DNA from: Rhizobium sp. NLR16a
Lineage (GTDB): Bacteria; Pseudomonadota; Alphaproteobacteria; Rhizobiales; Rhizobiaceae
Length of the DNA: 64,000 bases
NCBI RefSeq assembly: GCF_017948245.1
Contig: NZ_CP072868.1
Location: 186,001-250,000, forward strand
Reading direction: 5' to 3'
Shown: positions 1 through 11,094 of the stretch, piece after piece
Numbering within the stretch: position 1 is the stretch's first letter
Layout: each line of letters begins with the position of its first letter
Notes under the pieces: generated by a model
What the model was told of the DNA's origin: nothing
The model's input: the letters and a program-made list of their open reading frames with translations, nothing else
Databases searched by the model: none
Made by a program: the position numbers and the translations under genes

Positions 1-225
1 CGACAATGTTGCGGAACTCAACAGGATCGCCCCTCCCGAGGCGAGCATCCAGCTGTTCGGCGATATCGCGCTGGGAACGGGGAGGACATTGCCGACCCCT
101 ATGATGGCGGTCCGGAAGGTTTCGAGCTGCTCTATACCAAGCTCTTGACCGGCTGCAGCAGCCTGCTCGAAACGCTGGTCCCCGAACGTACTTCGTGCAG
201 CGGGAACACTTCCTCGGTGAGATAG
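1..225 (+). pseudogene. 3' end of low-molecular-weight protein tyrosine phosphatase-like gene, apparent frameshift
   Basis: The window opens inside a coding region. Codons from base 2 read DNVAELNRIAPPEAS...LFGDIAL and codons from base 82 read EDIADPYDGGPEGFELLY. Together these match the C-terminal part of LMW tyrosine phosphatases, whose hallmark is the DPYxGG general-acid loop. The two parts lie in different frames: one base appears to be missing near 79-82, where a Gly codon would be expected. In the shifted frame the protein ends at 225. Without a shift it would end at 148. Either way the gene converges on, and overlaps, the 3' end of the next gene. This may be a real frameshift or a sequence error; the 5' part lies outside the window. 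Confidence 0.6.
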
Positions 226-725
226 GGCCCGCCGCCGACCGATTCGCGCGATGAAAGCAGCACGAAACGCGGCGCCGTGAAGGTCGCGGTGTGGAAGTTG
301 CCACGCCCACTCAGATATTGCACGACATCGTCGAGCCGCGAGGATTTCAGCCGGGCCAGCGTCACGTGCGGCGTGAATTTGCGCGGATCCGGCGGCAGGC
401 CGATGCGCTGGCAGATCCGTTCGATCTCAGCCTGCAGGGCGTACATCTCAGGCGACTGAGAAACGCCCGCCCAGACCGAATGCGGCTTCTTCGAGCCGAA
501 GGACCCGATGCCTTCGAGCCGGAACTGAAATTCCGGCCGATCGATCCGGTCGAGGCGTTCAACGATTTCATCGGCCGTTCGGCCGTCGACATCACCGATG
601 AAGCGCAGCGTGATGTGGTAATTTTCCACATCGATCCATCGTGCTCCGGGGAGGCCACCGCGCAGCAATGAAAGGCTCATTGCCGCATTGCGCGGAATTT
701 CGAGGGCGGTAAACAGTCTCGGCAT
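132..725 (-). CDS. thpR: RNA 2',3'-cyclic phosphodiesterase (2'-5' RNA ligase family)
   Basis: This is a 197-residue protein of the 2H phosphoesterase family. It has the two diagnostic HxTx motifs: HITL at residues 37-40 and HVTL at 120-123, which form the catalytic pocket. Bacterial ThpR/LigT proteins open 2',3'-cyclic phosphates on RNA to 2'-phosphates and can join tRNA halves in vitro. The start giving MPRLFTALEIP is chosen because family members begin this way; an upstream Met at 770 would add 15 unconserved residues. It stands alone on the minus strand. The window also contains an RtcB/Rsr RNA-repair locus about 53 kb away, but there is no evidence that they are linked. Confidence 0.85.
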   Translation of the reverse strand: MPRLFTALEIPRNAAMSLSLLRGGLPGARWIDVENYHITLRFIGDVDGRTADEIVERLDRIDRPEFQFRLEGIGSFGSKKPHSVWAGVSQSPEMYALQAEIERICQRIGLPPDPRKFTPHVTLARLKSSRLDDVVQYLSGRGNFHTATFTAPRFVLLSSRESVGGGPYLTEEVFPLHEVRSGTSVSSRLLQPVKSLV

Positions 726-793
726 AACGAGCACTCCCCGAATCTTTTGCAGGTGCTTACACGGAATCACGCAATCAATGGCCGTGCAAGCCC

Positions 794-1438
794 CTAATTC
801 TTCACAGAAGAAATCGTATCGATGAAATTTGTGACATCAGCTTCCATTTTCTCGACCATGACGTCGACACCTCTCGCGTTTGGATGCATGCCGTCATCGA
901 GCTTCAGCCCCGCATCGAGCGCAACCCCGTCGAGGAAGAAGGCATAAAGTGGAACTCCATATTTGTCGGAAAGTTTCCGATAAATCGGATTGAAGCGCGC
1001 CGCATAATCCGCTCCCATGTTCGGCGGCGCCATCATGCCGACAAGCAGCACCGCTATGCCGCGCGCCTTGAGCCGGGCAATCATCTGATCGAGGTTTTTC
1101 TCGCTCTCTTCCGGCGGAATACCGCGCAGCGCATCATTGGCGCCGAGCTCGAGGATAACGCCATCGGTGCCGTCGGGGACCGACCAGTCGACCCGGGCAA
1201 GCCCACCTGTCGTGGTATCGCCCGAAACCCCGGCATTGGCAATGGAAACGTCGAGCCCCTTGGCCTTCAAAGCCGCCTGCAGCTTTTCCGGAAAGCCCTT
1301 GCCGGGCGGCAGCTGATAACCCGCCATCAGGCTGTCCCCGAATCCGACGAGATTGATCGTCCGCGCATTGACTCCAACGGCAAAGATCAGCGACACCGCG
1401 ATGACGGTGAATTGAAGCGCGGCAACTTTAAATCTCAT
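794..1438 (-). CDS. secreted GDSL-type esterase/lysophospholipase (TesA/arylesterase family)
   Basis: The protein has 214 residues. An N-terminal hydrophobic signal peptide (about residues 1-25) is followed by the SGNH hydrolase blocks: GFGDSL with nucleophile Ser36, Gly in VSGDTT near 73, GAND with Asn101, and DGMHP with the catalytic Asp182/His185 pair. It is a periplasmic ester or thioester hydrolase of the TesA type. It is divergent from an ABC transporter resembling YbbA-YbbP, the same arrangement as tesA/ybbAP in E. coli, which supports the family call. Its natural substrate cannot be read from the sequence. Confidence 0.88.
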   Translation of the reverse strand: MRFKVAALQFTVIAVSLIFAVGVNARTINLVGFGDSLMAGYQLPPGKGFPEKLQAALKAKGLDVSIANAGVSGDTTTGGLARVDWSVPDGTDGVILELGANDALRGIPPEESEKNLDQMIARLKARGIAVLLVGMMAPPNMGADYAARFNPIYRKLSDKYGVPLYAFFLDGVALDAGLKLDDGMHPNARGVDVMVEKMEADVTNFIDTISSVKN

Positions 1439-1510
1439 TCTGGCTTCCCTAGATTGGCGAGGTGCCGTGATGCGGCCATTGCGTTAGAGATTAATATAGG
1501 TCGATTTCTG

Positions 1511-2218
1511 TTGGCAAAAACCATCATCGAGTTGAAGGGCGCCGATCTCACCCTTGGCAGTGCGGCCGCCTCCGTCCATGTTCTGAAGGGCATCGATCTC
1601 GATATCGCTGCCGGCGAATCCGTTGGCATCGTCGGACCTTCCGGTTCCGGCAAATCCACCCTGCTGATGGTGCTTGCCGGACTGGAAAAGCTCGACAGCG
1701 GCGAAATCAATATCAACGACACGCCGCTCCATGCCCTGAGTGAGGATGAGGTCGCCGATTTCCGCGGCCGCAACATCGGCATCGTCTTCCAGTCCTTCCA
1801 CCTGATCGCCAACATGACGGCGCTGGAAAACGTCGCGGTGCCGCTGGAGCTCGCCAATATCAGCAACGCCTTCGAAATCGCCCATCGCGAACTGAGTTCG
1901 GTCGGCCTCGGCGAACGGCTGAACCACTATCCCGGCCAGCTTTCCGGCGGCGAGCAGCAGCGCGTGGCGATTGCCAGAGCGCTCGCTCCCTCGCCCGCCT
2001 TGCTGATCGCCGACGAGCCCACAGGCAATCTCGATACCGAAACGGGCCGACAGATCGCCGACCTTCTCTTCGCCAAACAGGCCGAACGCGGCATGACCCT
2101 GCTTCTCGTCACCCACGACGTCTCGCTTGCAAACCGCTGCTCGCGCCAGATCCGCGTCCGTTCCGGCAGGATCGAGGGCGACAGCGCCGCCCGCCGCAGC
2201 GAGGCGGCAATCGCATGA
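1511..2218 (+). CDS. ABC transporter ATP-binding protein (YbbA/LolD type)
   Basis: This ATPase subunit has about 235 residues. It shows Walker A GPSGSGKST (42-50), signature LSGGEQQR (144-151) and Walker B LLIADEP (164-170), in the LolD/MacB-like family that works with FtsX-type permeases. I use a TTG start at 1511 (MAKTIIELKGADL): no ATG lies near the conserved N terminus, and the longer open frame runs back into the divergent esterase gene. Its stop overlaps the start of the following permease by four bases (ATGA), so the two are translationally coupled and probably form one transporter. Confidence 0.85.
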   Translation: MAKTIIELKGADLTLGSAAASVHVLKGIDLDIAAGESVGIVGPSGSGKSTLLMVLAGLEKLDSGEININDTPLHALSEDEVADFRGRNIGIVFQSFHLIANMTALENVAVPLELANISNAFEIAHRELSSVGLGERLNHYPGQLSGGEQQRVAIARALAPSPALLIADEPTGNLDTETGRQIADLLFAKQAERGMTLLLVTHDVSLANRCSRQIRVRSGRIEGDSAARRSEAAIA

Positions 2219-4758
2219 GCACGGTCACGCCACGCGTCGCGCTCGCTTTTCGCCTGGCGCTCCGCGAGCTGCGCGGTGGCATTCGTGGCTTCTACATCTT
2301 CCTGGCGTGCATCGCGCTCGGCACCGGTGCGATCGCCGCCGTCAATTCCGTTTCGCAGTCGATCACTGACACGATCGCCTCGCAAGGGCAGGAGCTGCTG
2401 GCGGGCGACGTCCGCTTCGAGCTCAACAATCGCCAGGCGACATCTCAGGAAATGAGCTTCCTTCAGGGCCTGGGAACCATTTCGGTTTCAACCGGCCTTC
2501 GCTCGATGGCCCGCAAGCCCGACGGTTCCGACCAGGCGCTGGTCGAGGTCAAGGCCGTCGACGACGCCTATCCGCTCTACGGCAGGTTCGTCGCCGAACC
2601 GGACTATCCGCTTGCAGCCCTGCTCTCCAGCCAAGGGGGCACCTATGGCGCGGTCGCCGCCCCGCTGCTTCTCGATCGGCTAGGCCTTGCGGTCGGCGAC
2701 GAATTGCTGCTCGGCAATGTCAAGCTCAGCATTACCGGCACGGTGAAGACCGAGCCCGACGCGCTGTCGGAAGGCTTCGGTTTTGCGCCGCGTCTGCTCG
2801 TCAGCCGCCAGGCGCTCGAAGCGTCGGGGCTGATCCAGACCGGAAGTCTGGTCGAACACGCCTATAAGATCCGGTTGGAAGATAAGGGCGCCATGTCGGG
2901 CATCCAGGCCCGCGCCTCCAAGGAGTTTCCCTCCGCCGGCTGGGCGATCCGTACCAGTGATCGCGCAGCACCCTCCCTCACCGAAAATATCACCCGTTTC
3001 TCGCAATTCCTGACGCTGGTCGGCCTCACCGCGCTGATCGTCGGCGGCGTCGGCGTCGCCAATGCCGTGCGTGCTTTCCTCGATTCCAAGCGCACCACCA
3101 TCGCCACCTTCAAATGCCTCGGCGCTCCAGCCGCCGTCGTCGTTCTGATCTATCTCTTTCAGATCGCCATCATCGCCCTTGGCGGCATCTTGGCCGGCCT
3201 CGTCATCGGCGCCCTGTCGCCGATCTTTGCGGCACAGTTCCTGGCGCAATTCCTGCCGGTCTCAACCGCGCCGACCCTCTATCCCGGCGCCCTGCTGCTC
3301 GCGACGCTGTTCGGCATCCTGACGACGCTCGCCTTCGCCATTCTGCCGCTTGGTCATGCCCGCGAAGTGCCGGCAACGGCGCTCTTCCGAGAGCAGGGCT
3401 TCGAAGCCCGCCGGCTGCCGTCCTGGCCTTATATCCTGCTTGCCGCCGTCTTCATGGCGGCCCTTGCCAGCCTTGCCATCCTCACCGCCTATGATCGTTT
3501 TATCGCCGTCGTCTTCGTCGGCGCAATCATCTTCGCCTTCGTCGTCCTGCGCCTCGTCGCCGCCTTGATCGCCTGGCTCGCGCGCCGCAGCCCGCGCGTT
3601 CACTCGCCGGCGCTCAGGCTCGCGATTGGCAACATCCACCGCCCCGGAGCGCTGACGCCCTCGGTCGTCCTCTCGCTCGGCCTCGGCCTGGCATTGCTGG
3701 TGACCCTGACCTTGATCGACGGCAACCTGCGCCAGCAGCTGACCGGCCGCATGAACGAGGGGGCACCCAACTTCTTCTTCGTCGATATCCAGAGTGCCGA
3801 GGTCGATGCCTTCCGCAATCTCGTCCAGGCGCAAGCGCCAAGGGGCAAGCTGATGGAGGTGCCGATGCTGCGCGGCCGGATCGTCGCCTTCAATGGTGAG
3901 GATGTCACCAAGATGAATGTGCCGGCCGCCGGCCGCTGGGTGCTGAACGGCGATCGCGGCATCACCTACGCCGACACGCTGCCCGAAAATGCCGCGCTCG
4001 CCGAAGGCAGCTGGTGGGACAAGGATTACAGCGGCGAGCCGCTCGTCTCCTTCTCCTCGGAAGAAGCGCATGAACTCGGCCTCAAGATCGGCGATACCGT
4101 CACCGTCAACGTGCTCGGCCGCAACATCACTGCAAAGATCGCCAATCTGCGCCGTGTCGAGTGGGAATCGCTGTCGATCAATTTCGTCATGGTCTTCTCG
4201 CCGAACACGTTCCGCGGCGCCCCGCATGCCTGGCTGGCGACGCTAACCGATCCCTCCTCAACACCGGCCGAAGATGCTGCCATCCTGAAATCCGTCACCC
4301 ACACCTATCCGACGATCACCAGCGTGCGCGTCAAGGATGCGATCGATATCGTCAACCAGCTCGTCGCCCAGCTTTCGACAGCGATCCGCGCCGCCGCATC
4401 GGTGGCGCTCGTCGCCTCTATTCTTGTCCTTGCCGGGGCGCTCGCCGCCGGCAACAGGGCGCGCACTCACGACGCGGTGGTGCTGAAGACGCTCGGCGCC
4501 ACGCGCGCTATGCTGATTCGCGCCTTCAGCTACGAATATCTGATCCTCGGGCTGGCCACCGCGATCTTCGCACTCTTTGCCGGCGGTATCGCCGCCTGGT
4601 TCATCGTCGCCCGCATCATGCGACTGCCGTCTGCCTTCCTGCCCGATGTGGCGGGACTGACGCTCGTCACCGCGCTCGTGCTCACCGTCGGCATCGGCCT
4701 CATCGGCACCTGGCGCATCCTCGGGCAGAAGGCCGCACCGGTGCTGCGTGAGCTTTAG
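2215..4758 (+). CDS. FtsX-like ABC transporter permease (YbbP family)
   Basis: This large permease has 847 residues. It begins with one membrane helix near residues 20-40, followed by a periplasmic domain. Two FtsX/MacB-type transmembrane blocks follow, at about 260-460 and 720-840, with a second large extracytoplasmic domain between them. This double-FtsX layout is that of YbbP-type permeases, which are thought to act on envelope lipids or lipoproteins together with the ATPase encoded just upstream. The transported substrate is unknown. Confidence 0.85.
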   Translation: MSTVTPRVALAFRLALRELRGGIRGFYIFLACIALGTGAIAAVNSVSQSITDTIASQGQELLAGDVRFELNNRQATSQEMSFLQGLGTISVSTGLRSMARKPDGSDQALVEVKAVDDAYPLYGRFVAEPDYPLAALLSSQGGTYGAVAAPLLLDRLGLAVGDELLLGNVKLSITGTVKTEPDALSEGFGFAPRLLVSRQALEASGLIQTGSLVEHAYKIRLEDKGAMSGIQARASKEFPSAGWAIRTSDRAAPSLTENITRFSQFLTLVGLTALIVGGVGVANAVRAFLDSKRTTIATFKCLGAPAAVVVLIYLFQIAIIALGGILAGLVIGALSPIFAAQFLAQFLPVSTAPTLYPGALLLATLFGILTTLAFAILPLGHAREVPATALFREQGFEARRLPSWPYILLAAVFMAALASLAILTAYDRFIAVVFVGAIIFAFVVLRLVAALIAWLARRSPRVHSPALRLAIGNIHRPGALTPSVVLSLGLGLALLVTLTLIDGNLRQQLTGRMNEGAPNFFFVDIQSAEVDAFRNLVQAQAPRGKLMEVPMLRGRIVAFNGEDVTKMNVPAAGRWVLNGDRGITYADTLPENAALAEGSWWDKDYSGEPLVSFSSEEAHELGLKIGDTVTVNVLGRNITAKIANLRRVEWESLSINFVMVFSPNTFRGAPHAWLATLTDPSSTPAEDAAILKSVTHTYPTITSVRVKDAIDIVNQLVAQLSTAIRAAASVALVASILVLAGALAAGNRARTHDAVVLKTLGATRAMLIRAFSYEYLILGLATAIFALFAGGIAAWFIVARIMRLPSAFLPDVAGLTLVTALVLTVGIGLIGTWRILGQKAAPVLREL

Positions 4759-4829
4759 ACGGATAGCACGGTCGACACGACTTCACGTTACGGCGATTTA
4801 ACCGGCCGCGCCTTTGCAAGCCCCTTGTT

Positions 4830-4939
4830 TGCAAAGGGCGAAAGCCTCATATTGTCTGCAGGCATGCTGGAGCTCCGCAGCGGCGCCCGGGTCGAAAACC
4901 CCGACACCGTATCTCCTTCGGAGCTTGTAAGAGGAAACT
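4830..4939 (+). ncRNA. candidate ybhL leader RNA (cis-regulatory 5' leader)
   Basis: The stretch before the Bax-inhibitor (YbhL-like) gene is rich in short hairpins. Examples are GTCG/CGAC around 4891-4906 and CTCC-TTCG-GAG at about 4913-4923, just before the ribosome site AGAGGAA. A structured ybhL leader motif is known from Rhizobiales upstream of this very gene family. I assign it by position and hairpin content, not by a covariance search. The boundaries are approximate. Confidence 0.45.
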
Positions 4940-5668
4940 ATGGCTGATCTTCGTAACTATCAAAGCCGCGTCCAGACCGGCGAGATGATTGATCAAGGCC
5001 TGCGCGCATATATGCTCAAGGTCTACAATCTGATGGCGCTGGGCCTGGCGATCACCGGCGTGGCAGCATATCTCGGATTCAACTTCGCGGTCCAGGACGG
5101 CCAGCTCACCCAGTTTGGCGCGCTTCTGTTCCAGTCGCCGTTGCGCTGGGTCGTGATCCTTGCCCCCCTTGCGGTCGTCTTCTTCCTGAGCTTCCGCATT
5201 CATCAGATGAGCGTGTCCGCCGCCCAGACCACCTTCTGGATCTACGCCGCCTTGGTAGGGCTGTCGCTCTCGTCGGTCTTCCTGGTCTATACAGGCCAGA
5301 GCGTCGTTCAGACCTTCTTCGTCACCGCCGCCTCCTTCGGCGCGCTGTCTCTTTACGGCTATACGGCGAAGCGTGACCTGTCGGCGATGGGTTCGTTCCT
5401 GATCATGGGTCTCTTCGGCCTGATCATCGCCTCGCTCGTCAACATCTTCCTGGCTTCATCCGCGCTGCAGTTCGCGATCTCGGTGATCGGCGTGCTGATC
5501 TTCGCAGGTCTCACCGCCTACGACACGCAGCGGATCAAGGAACTCTACTATGAAGCGGATGACGTCGCTGTCGCCGGTCGCAAGGCGATCATGGGCGCAC
5601 TGACGCTATACCTCGACTTCCTCAACCTGTTCATGTTCCTGCTGCAGTTCATGGGTAACCGCAGATAA
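4940..5668 (+). CDS. Bax inhibitor-1/YccA family membrane protein (YbhL-like)
   Basis: This 242-residue integral membrane protein has a short cytoplasmic N terminus and seven predicted helices from about residue 30 to the end. The C-terminal part contains the family motif region TAYDTQRIKELYYE near 190-205, with the Asp-rich pore segment typical of BI-1/TMBIM proteins. Members are proposed pH-gated cation or calcium leak channels; their role in bacteria is unclear. A good ribosome site (AGAGGAAACT) precedes the ATG. The gene is monocistronic, with a strong terminator directly after it. Confidence 0.88.
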   Translation: MADLRNYQSRVQTGEMIDQGLRAYMLKVYNLMALGLAITGVAAYLGFNFAVQDGQLTQFGALLFQSPLRWVVILAPLAVVFFLSFRIHQMSVSAAQTTFWIYAALVGLSLSSVFLVYTGQSVVQTFFVTAASFGALSLYGYTAKRDLSAMGSFLIMGLFGLIIASLVNIFLASSALQFAISVIGVLIFAGLTAYDTQRIKELYYEADDVAVAGRKAIMGALTLYLDFLNLFMFLLQFMGNRR

Positions 5669-5687
5669 CAGGCGCATTGATAGATCG

Positions 5688-5713
5688 AAAAGGCGGCTTC
5701 GGCCGCCTTTTTT
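5688..5713 (+). terminator. Rho-independent terminator of the Bax-inhibitor gene
   Basis: A 10-bp stem AAAAGGCGGC/GCCGCCTTTT is closed by a TTCG tetraloop and its 3' arm continues into a run of T. It sits 20 bases after the stop codon. Confidence 0.9.
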
Positions 5714-5777
5714 GTTGCACCGGTTTCTCAGGGGTGGTTTTAGAGGAGCCTGCTCCTTCCGACGGACCTGCCGCCCG

Positions 5778-6335
5778 ATGTCCTTCCTCCTGCGCGACGC
5801 CTCCCAAACCGACATCACCGCCATTACGGAGATCTATCGCGACTCGGTCCTCAATGGCGTTGCAAGCTACGAGATTGCGCCGCCCTCCGAGGCCGAAATG
5901 GCCCAGCGGTTTTCCGCGATCGTCAGCCAGCAATATCCCTATATCGCCGCAACCGATGCTGACGGGAAACTCCTGGGCTACGCTTATGCGTCGGCCTTCC
6001 GCACCCGCCCTGCCTATCGCTGGATGGTGGAGGATTCGATCTACCTGGCACCCGAAGCCCGCGGCCGCGGCATCGGCAAGGCACTGATCGCCGAGCTGAT
6101 CGACCGCTGCACCGGGCTTGGCTTTCGTCAGATGGTAGCCGTCATCGGCGGCGCGAGCCCGGCCTCGATCGCGCTTCATCTGAAGGCAGGTTTTGTGGAG
6201 GTCGGACTGATGAAGGGTACCGGCTACAAGCACGGCCGCTGGCTGGACACGATGCTCATGCAGCGCAGCCTCGGCGAGGGCATGAGGACCGATCCGGATC
6301 CCTCCATTTATCCCGGTACGCTGTTTGCGGGCTGA
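5778..6335 (+). CDS. GNAT family N-acetyltransferase (phosphinothricin/methionine sulfoximine acetyltransferase type)
   Basis: The protein has 185 residues. The acetyl-CoA loop EARGRGIGKALI lies at about 96-107 and is followed by ASPASIALHLKAGF, with the substrate-side GYKHGRWLD near 155. This pattern is typical of the Pat/Bar/MnaT subfamily, which acetylates phosphinothricin or methionine sulfone/sulfoximine. The ATG at 5778 gives MSFLLRDAS, the usual N terminus; longer in-frame starts run back into the preceding terminator. The substrate assignment within the subfamily is inferred. Confidence 0.82.
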   Translation: MSFLLRDASQTDITAITEIYRDSVLNGVASYEIAPPSEAEMAQRFSAIVSQQYPYIAATDADGKLLGYAYASAFRTRPAYRWMVEDSIYLAPEARGRGIGKALIAELIDRCTGLGFRQMVAVIGGASPASIALHLKAGFVEVGLMKGTGYKHGRWLDTMLMQRSLGEGMRTDPDPSIYPGTLFAG

Positions 6336-6341
6336 TGAGAA

Positions 6342-6743
6342 TTATTTATCGACAAGCTTCAAGGCCTTGTCGAACACCTTGAGGACCTGATTCAGCTCGT
6401 GCCCGCGCTTCAGGATCATGCCGTTGACGTTGATGACAGAATAGGCGCCCTGCTTGGCGGCAAGCTTCGGGTTCTTTTCGATCCGGAAGAGCGGCATCTC
6501 GCCGGAGCGCTTGAAGACGGAAAAGACTGCTCTGTCCTTCAGATGGTCGATGGCATAATCGCGCCATTCCCCCTCGCCGACCATGCGGCCGTAGATCCAG
6601 AGGATCGCGTCCAGCTCGCGCCGGTGGAAGGTCACCGGAAGCGGGTCCTTGCTTTGCTTGTACTCCCTGAGATCGACGACGACCGAGGAACTATTGTCGA
6701 CGGAGCGGCTTTCGCCGTGTCGCAAATCCGGCTGATCTGTCAT
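6342..6743 (-). CDS. DUF2794 family protein
   Basis: This soluble protein of about 133 residues has a conserved core containing VTFHRRELDAILWIYGRMV and EWRDYAIDHLKDRAVFSVF. It matches the DUF2794 family found across alphaproteobacteria; the function is unknown. I chose the start at 6743 (MTDQPDLRHGES) because GGAG lies upstream and the longer version adds an unconserved leader. It converges on the acetyltransferase gene with a gap of six bases. Confidence 0.82.
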   Translation of the reverse strand: MTDQPDLRHGESRSVDNSSSVVVDLREYKQSKDPLPVTFHRRELDAILWIYGRMVGEGEWRDYAIDHLKDRAVFSVFKRSGEMPLFRIEKNPKLAAKQGAYSVINVNGMILKRGHELNQVLKVFDKALKLVDK

Positions 6744-7056
6744 CAGGTCTCCAAGGCCTCCGCTTGTGACAGGAGAGTGACAGTTTGCCCGAGCCGCCGC
6801 AAATTGCAAGAGCGCGGCCCCTCACATTCGGCCTACCGCAGCGCCGCACGTCCAGGCACCTTTCGCTGGGGACGAAGCAGTGCTTTCTCCCCAGCGCCGC
6901 ATTTCAGTCAAAACAGCGCCTCATTTGCAGGGGATTTATGCATCCCGGTTTGGCGCCAGCGCGCCAAAGGGCCCGGCGGAGCGTATCGACCTTAACCCCA
7001 GCCCCGAATACGCTCGGCCGGGCCGCCCGGCATTTCACCCGTAATCGGATGAAATA
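6744..7056. other. intergenic region, no gene supported
   Basis: These 313 bases separate the start of the DUF2794 gene from the stop of the DUF1223 gene. The part next to 6743 must hold the DUF2794 promoter and ribosome site. The rest is GC-rich with short open frames lacking ribosome sites or recognisable motifs. I see no clear terminator for the DUF1223 gene and no repeat element. Confidence 0.5.
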
Positions 7057-7797
7057 TCAGATATTTTTTCCCGCCATCACCACGGTCGCCCCGAGAATCG
7101 CTGCTGGATCGCCGTCGGCCGTTGCCGACTGCAGCAGAATCGCGCAGCCCTCGAGCTGCGGCCGCTGCAGGACGCTCGCCGGCAGCGTCAGACTGGTCGC
7201 CTTGCCGTCCCACATGCCTACGGTTTCGACATTGGTGACGCTGTGCAGATAGGAGATCTTCTTGCCGCTGTTTTCGCCTTTTTCGACGTCGATCGTCTTT
7301 TCCTTGTCGAAATAGACCATCACGACATTGGCCTTTCCCTGCCCTGCGCCGATTTTGATCTCCAGCTCGTCGCCGCGCATTGCCGCGCTGACGGGGATGG
7401 TCAGCCCGTTGCCTTCGCTGCTGTAGGTGTCGATCTTGCTGTTGATGCCGGTGAGATCGGCGCCGGCCAAATGGCCACGGCCATTGACGATCGCCTGCGG
7501 CGTATAGACGTTGCTGCGACCCATCGTCCTGGCATAGCCGTACTGCCGCTCGGTATTTTCCTTCGAGCTCAGCGTATCGGCCCAGCCGAGATAATTCCAG
7601 TAGTCGATGTGATAGGCGAGCGCGATGACATCGCCCTGATTCACCAGCTTGCGAAAGGCGGCATCAGCGGGAGGACAGGAGGAGCAGCCCTGCGACGTGA
7701 AAAGCTCGACGACGCCTTTGGGCTTGCCGTCTTCGGCCTGCAGCGAGCCTGCAAGAGCAACGCCGACGATCAGCGGAATCAAGAAACGGGGGGACAT
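7057..7797 (-). CDS. DUF1223 family secreted thioredoxin-fold protein
   Basis: The 246-residue protein has a signal peptide (cleavage near residue 21) and the motif VVELFTSQGCSSCPPAD with Cys38 and Cys41. The region AYHIDYWNYLGWAD then matches DUF1223. The CxxC sits where a thioredoxin-like active site would be, so a periplasmic redox role is plausible but not established. The gene is monocistronic, and the element-rich region behind acnA lies upstream. Confidence 0.82.
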   Translation of the reverse strand: MSPRFLIPLIVGVALAGSLQAEDGKPKGVVELFTSQGCSSCPPADAAFRKLVNQGDVIALAYHIDYWNYLGWADTLSSKENTERQYGYARTMGRSNVYTPQAIVNGRGHLAGADLTGINSKIDTYSSEGNGLTIPVSAAMRGDELEIKIGAGQGKANVVMVYFDKEKTIDVEKGENSGKKISYLHSVTNVETVGMWDGKATSLTLPASVLQRPQLEGCAILLQSATADGDPAAILGATVVMAGKNI

Positions 7798-7973
7798 TCA
7801 CCTGCACCTCTTTTTCAGCGCCGGCGGCGTTTGGAACCGAAGGCTCTGAGATATGAACGTACGAATAATCCTTCCGGGTCCAAACGAAAAATCACGAACG
7901 GGTGAGACCGTAGCTCGGCCGGAACGCAGCTGAAACAAATCATCGTGAGCCTCCGGCAAAGACTCTTGCAGCA

Positions 7974-8006
7974 AAGAAAAGCCGCCGGAAACGCTCTCCG
8001 GCGGCC
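7974..8006 (-). terminator. Rho-independent terminator downstream of acnA
   Basis: Read on the minus strand, a 9-bp stem GCCGCCGGA/TCCGGCGGC with a 7-base loop is followed by TTTTCTTT. It lies about 135 bases after the acnA stop, with the repeat elements in between. Confidence 0.8.
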
Positions 8007-8035
8007 ATTATCAATCCACTCTCCTAGACCCGGGT

Positions 8036-8061
8036 GATTTTAGGCCGACCGGCCTAAAATC
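8036..8061. repeat. palindrome, 11-bp arms, 4-base loop
   Basis: The arms GATTTTAGGCC and GGCCTAAAATC are perfect reverse complements around GACC. It stands next to the 8089-8137 repeat, as the blocks of rhizobial intergenic mosaic elements often do. Confidence 0.75.
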
Positions 8062-8088
8062 TGAATCCGGATCTACATCAAAGAAGAA

Positions 8089-8137
8089 GAGCATGATGTC
8101 GTCCGAAAACCGCTCACACTTTTCGGCATCATGCCCT
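8089..8137. repeat. rhizobial intergenic mosaic (RIME-like) palindromic repeat
   Basis: The sequence from GAGCATGATGTCGTCCG through CTTTTCGGCATCATGCC forms an imperfect hairpin with GCATGATG/CATCATGC arms and inner CCGAAAA/TTTTCGG. I recognise this as a very common intergenic repeat of Rhizobium genomes. Confidence 0.75.
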
Positions 8138-8142
8138 GAAAA

Positions 8143-10833
<2,691 letters not shown>

Positions 10834-11094
10834 GAGAAACCCCGTTCTGATAGCCAACACAGTCGTGCGAACGCCTATGCACTTAATGCACATCAGGATG
10901 CGGGTACGGCCATTTCCGCTGTCCGCACGTGGAGCAGATGCTCCAAGTTCGGCGCAAGGATGAAATTCACGCCGACCGCTGGCGTGGTTGCCGGTCTTAT
11001 AGATAATTTCCTAAAAACTTGCCATACCCGAGCACTGCCAAAACCAGACATTTTTTGAGCCTTCCGAAAGCCGCAACGAAGAAAGAGCAGACGC

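Larger units (their letters stand above)
7798..8142. other. intergenic region holding terminator and palindromic repeats
   Basis: These 345 bases lie between the 3' end of acnA and the start of the DUF1223 gene. They hold a terminator for the minus strand (7974-8006), an 11-bp perfect palindrome (8036-8061), a longer rhizobial palindromic repeat (8089-8137), and presumably the DUF1223 promoter. I find no coding sequence. Confidence 0.7.

Noticed and set aside
884-1510. Long N-terminal extension of the ABC ATPase back to 884
   Set aside because: It overlaps the convincing esterase gene on the other strand and lacks any domain; the ATPase family begins at MAKTIIEL.
3262-4227. Long minus-strand open frames opposite the FtsX-like permease and other genes
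   Set aside because: They are shadows caused by high GC codon use; the opposite strand encodes proteins with clear family motifs.
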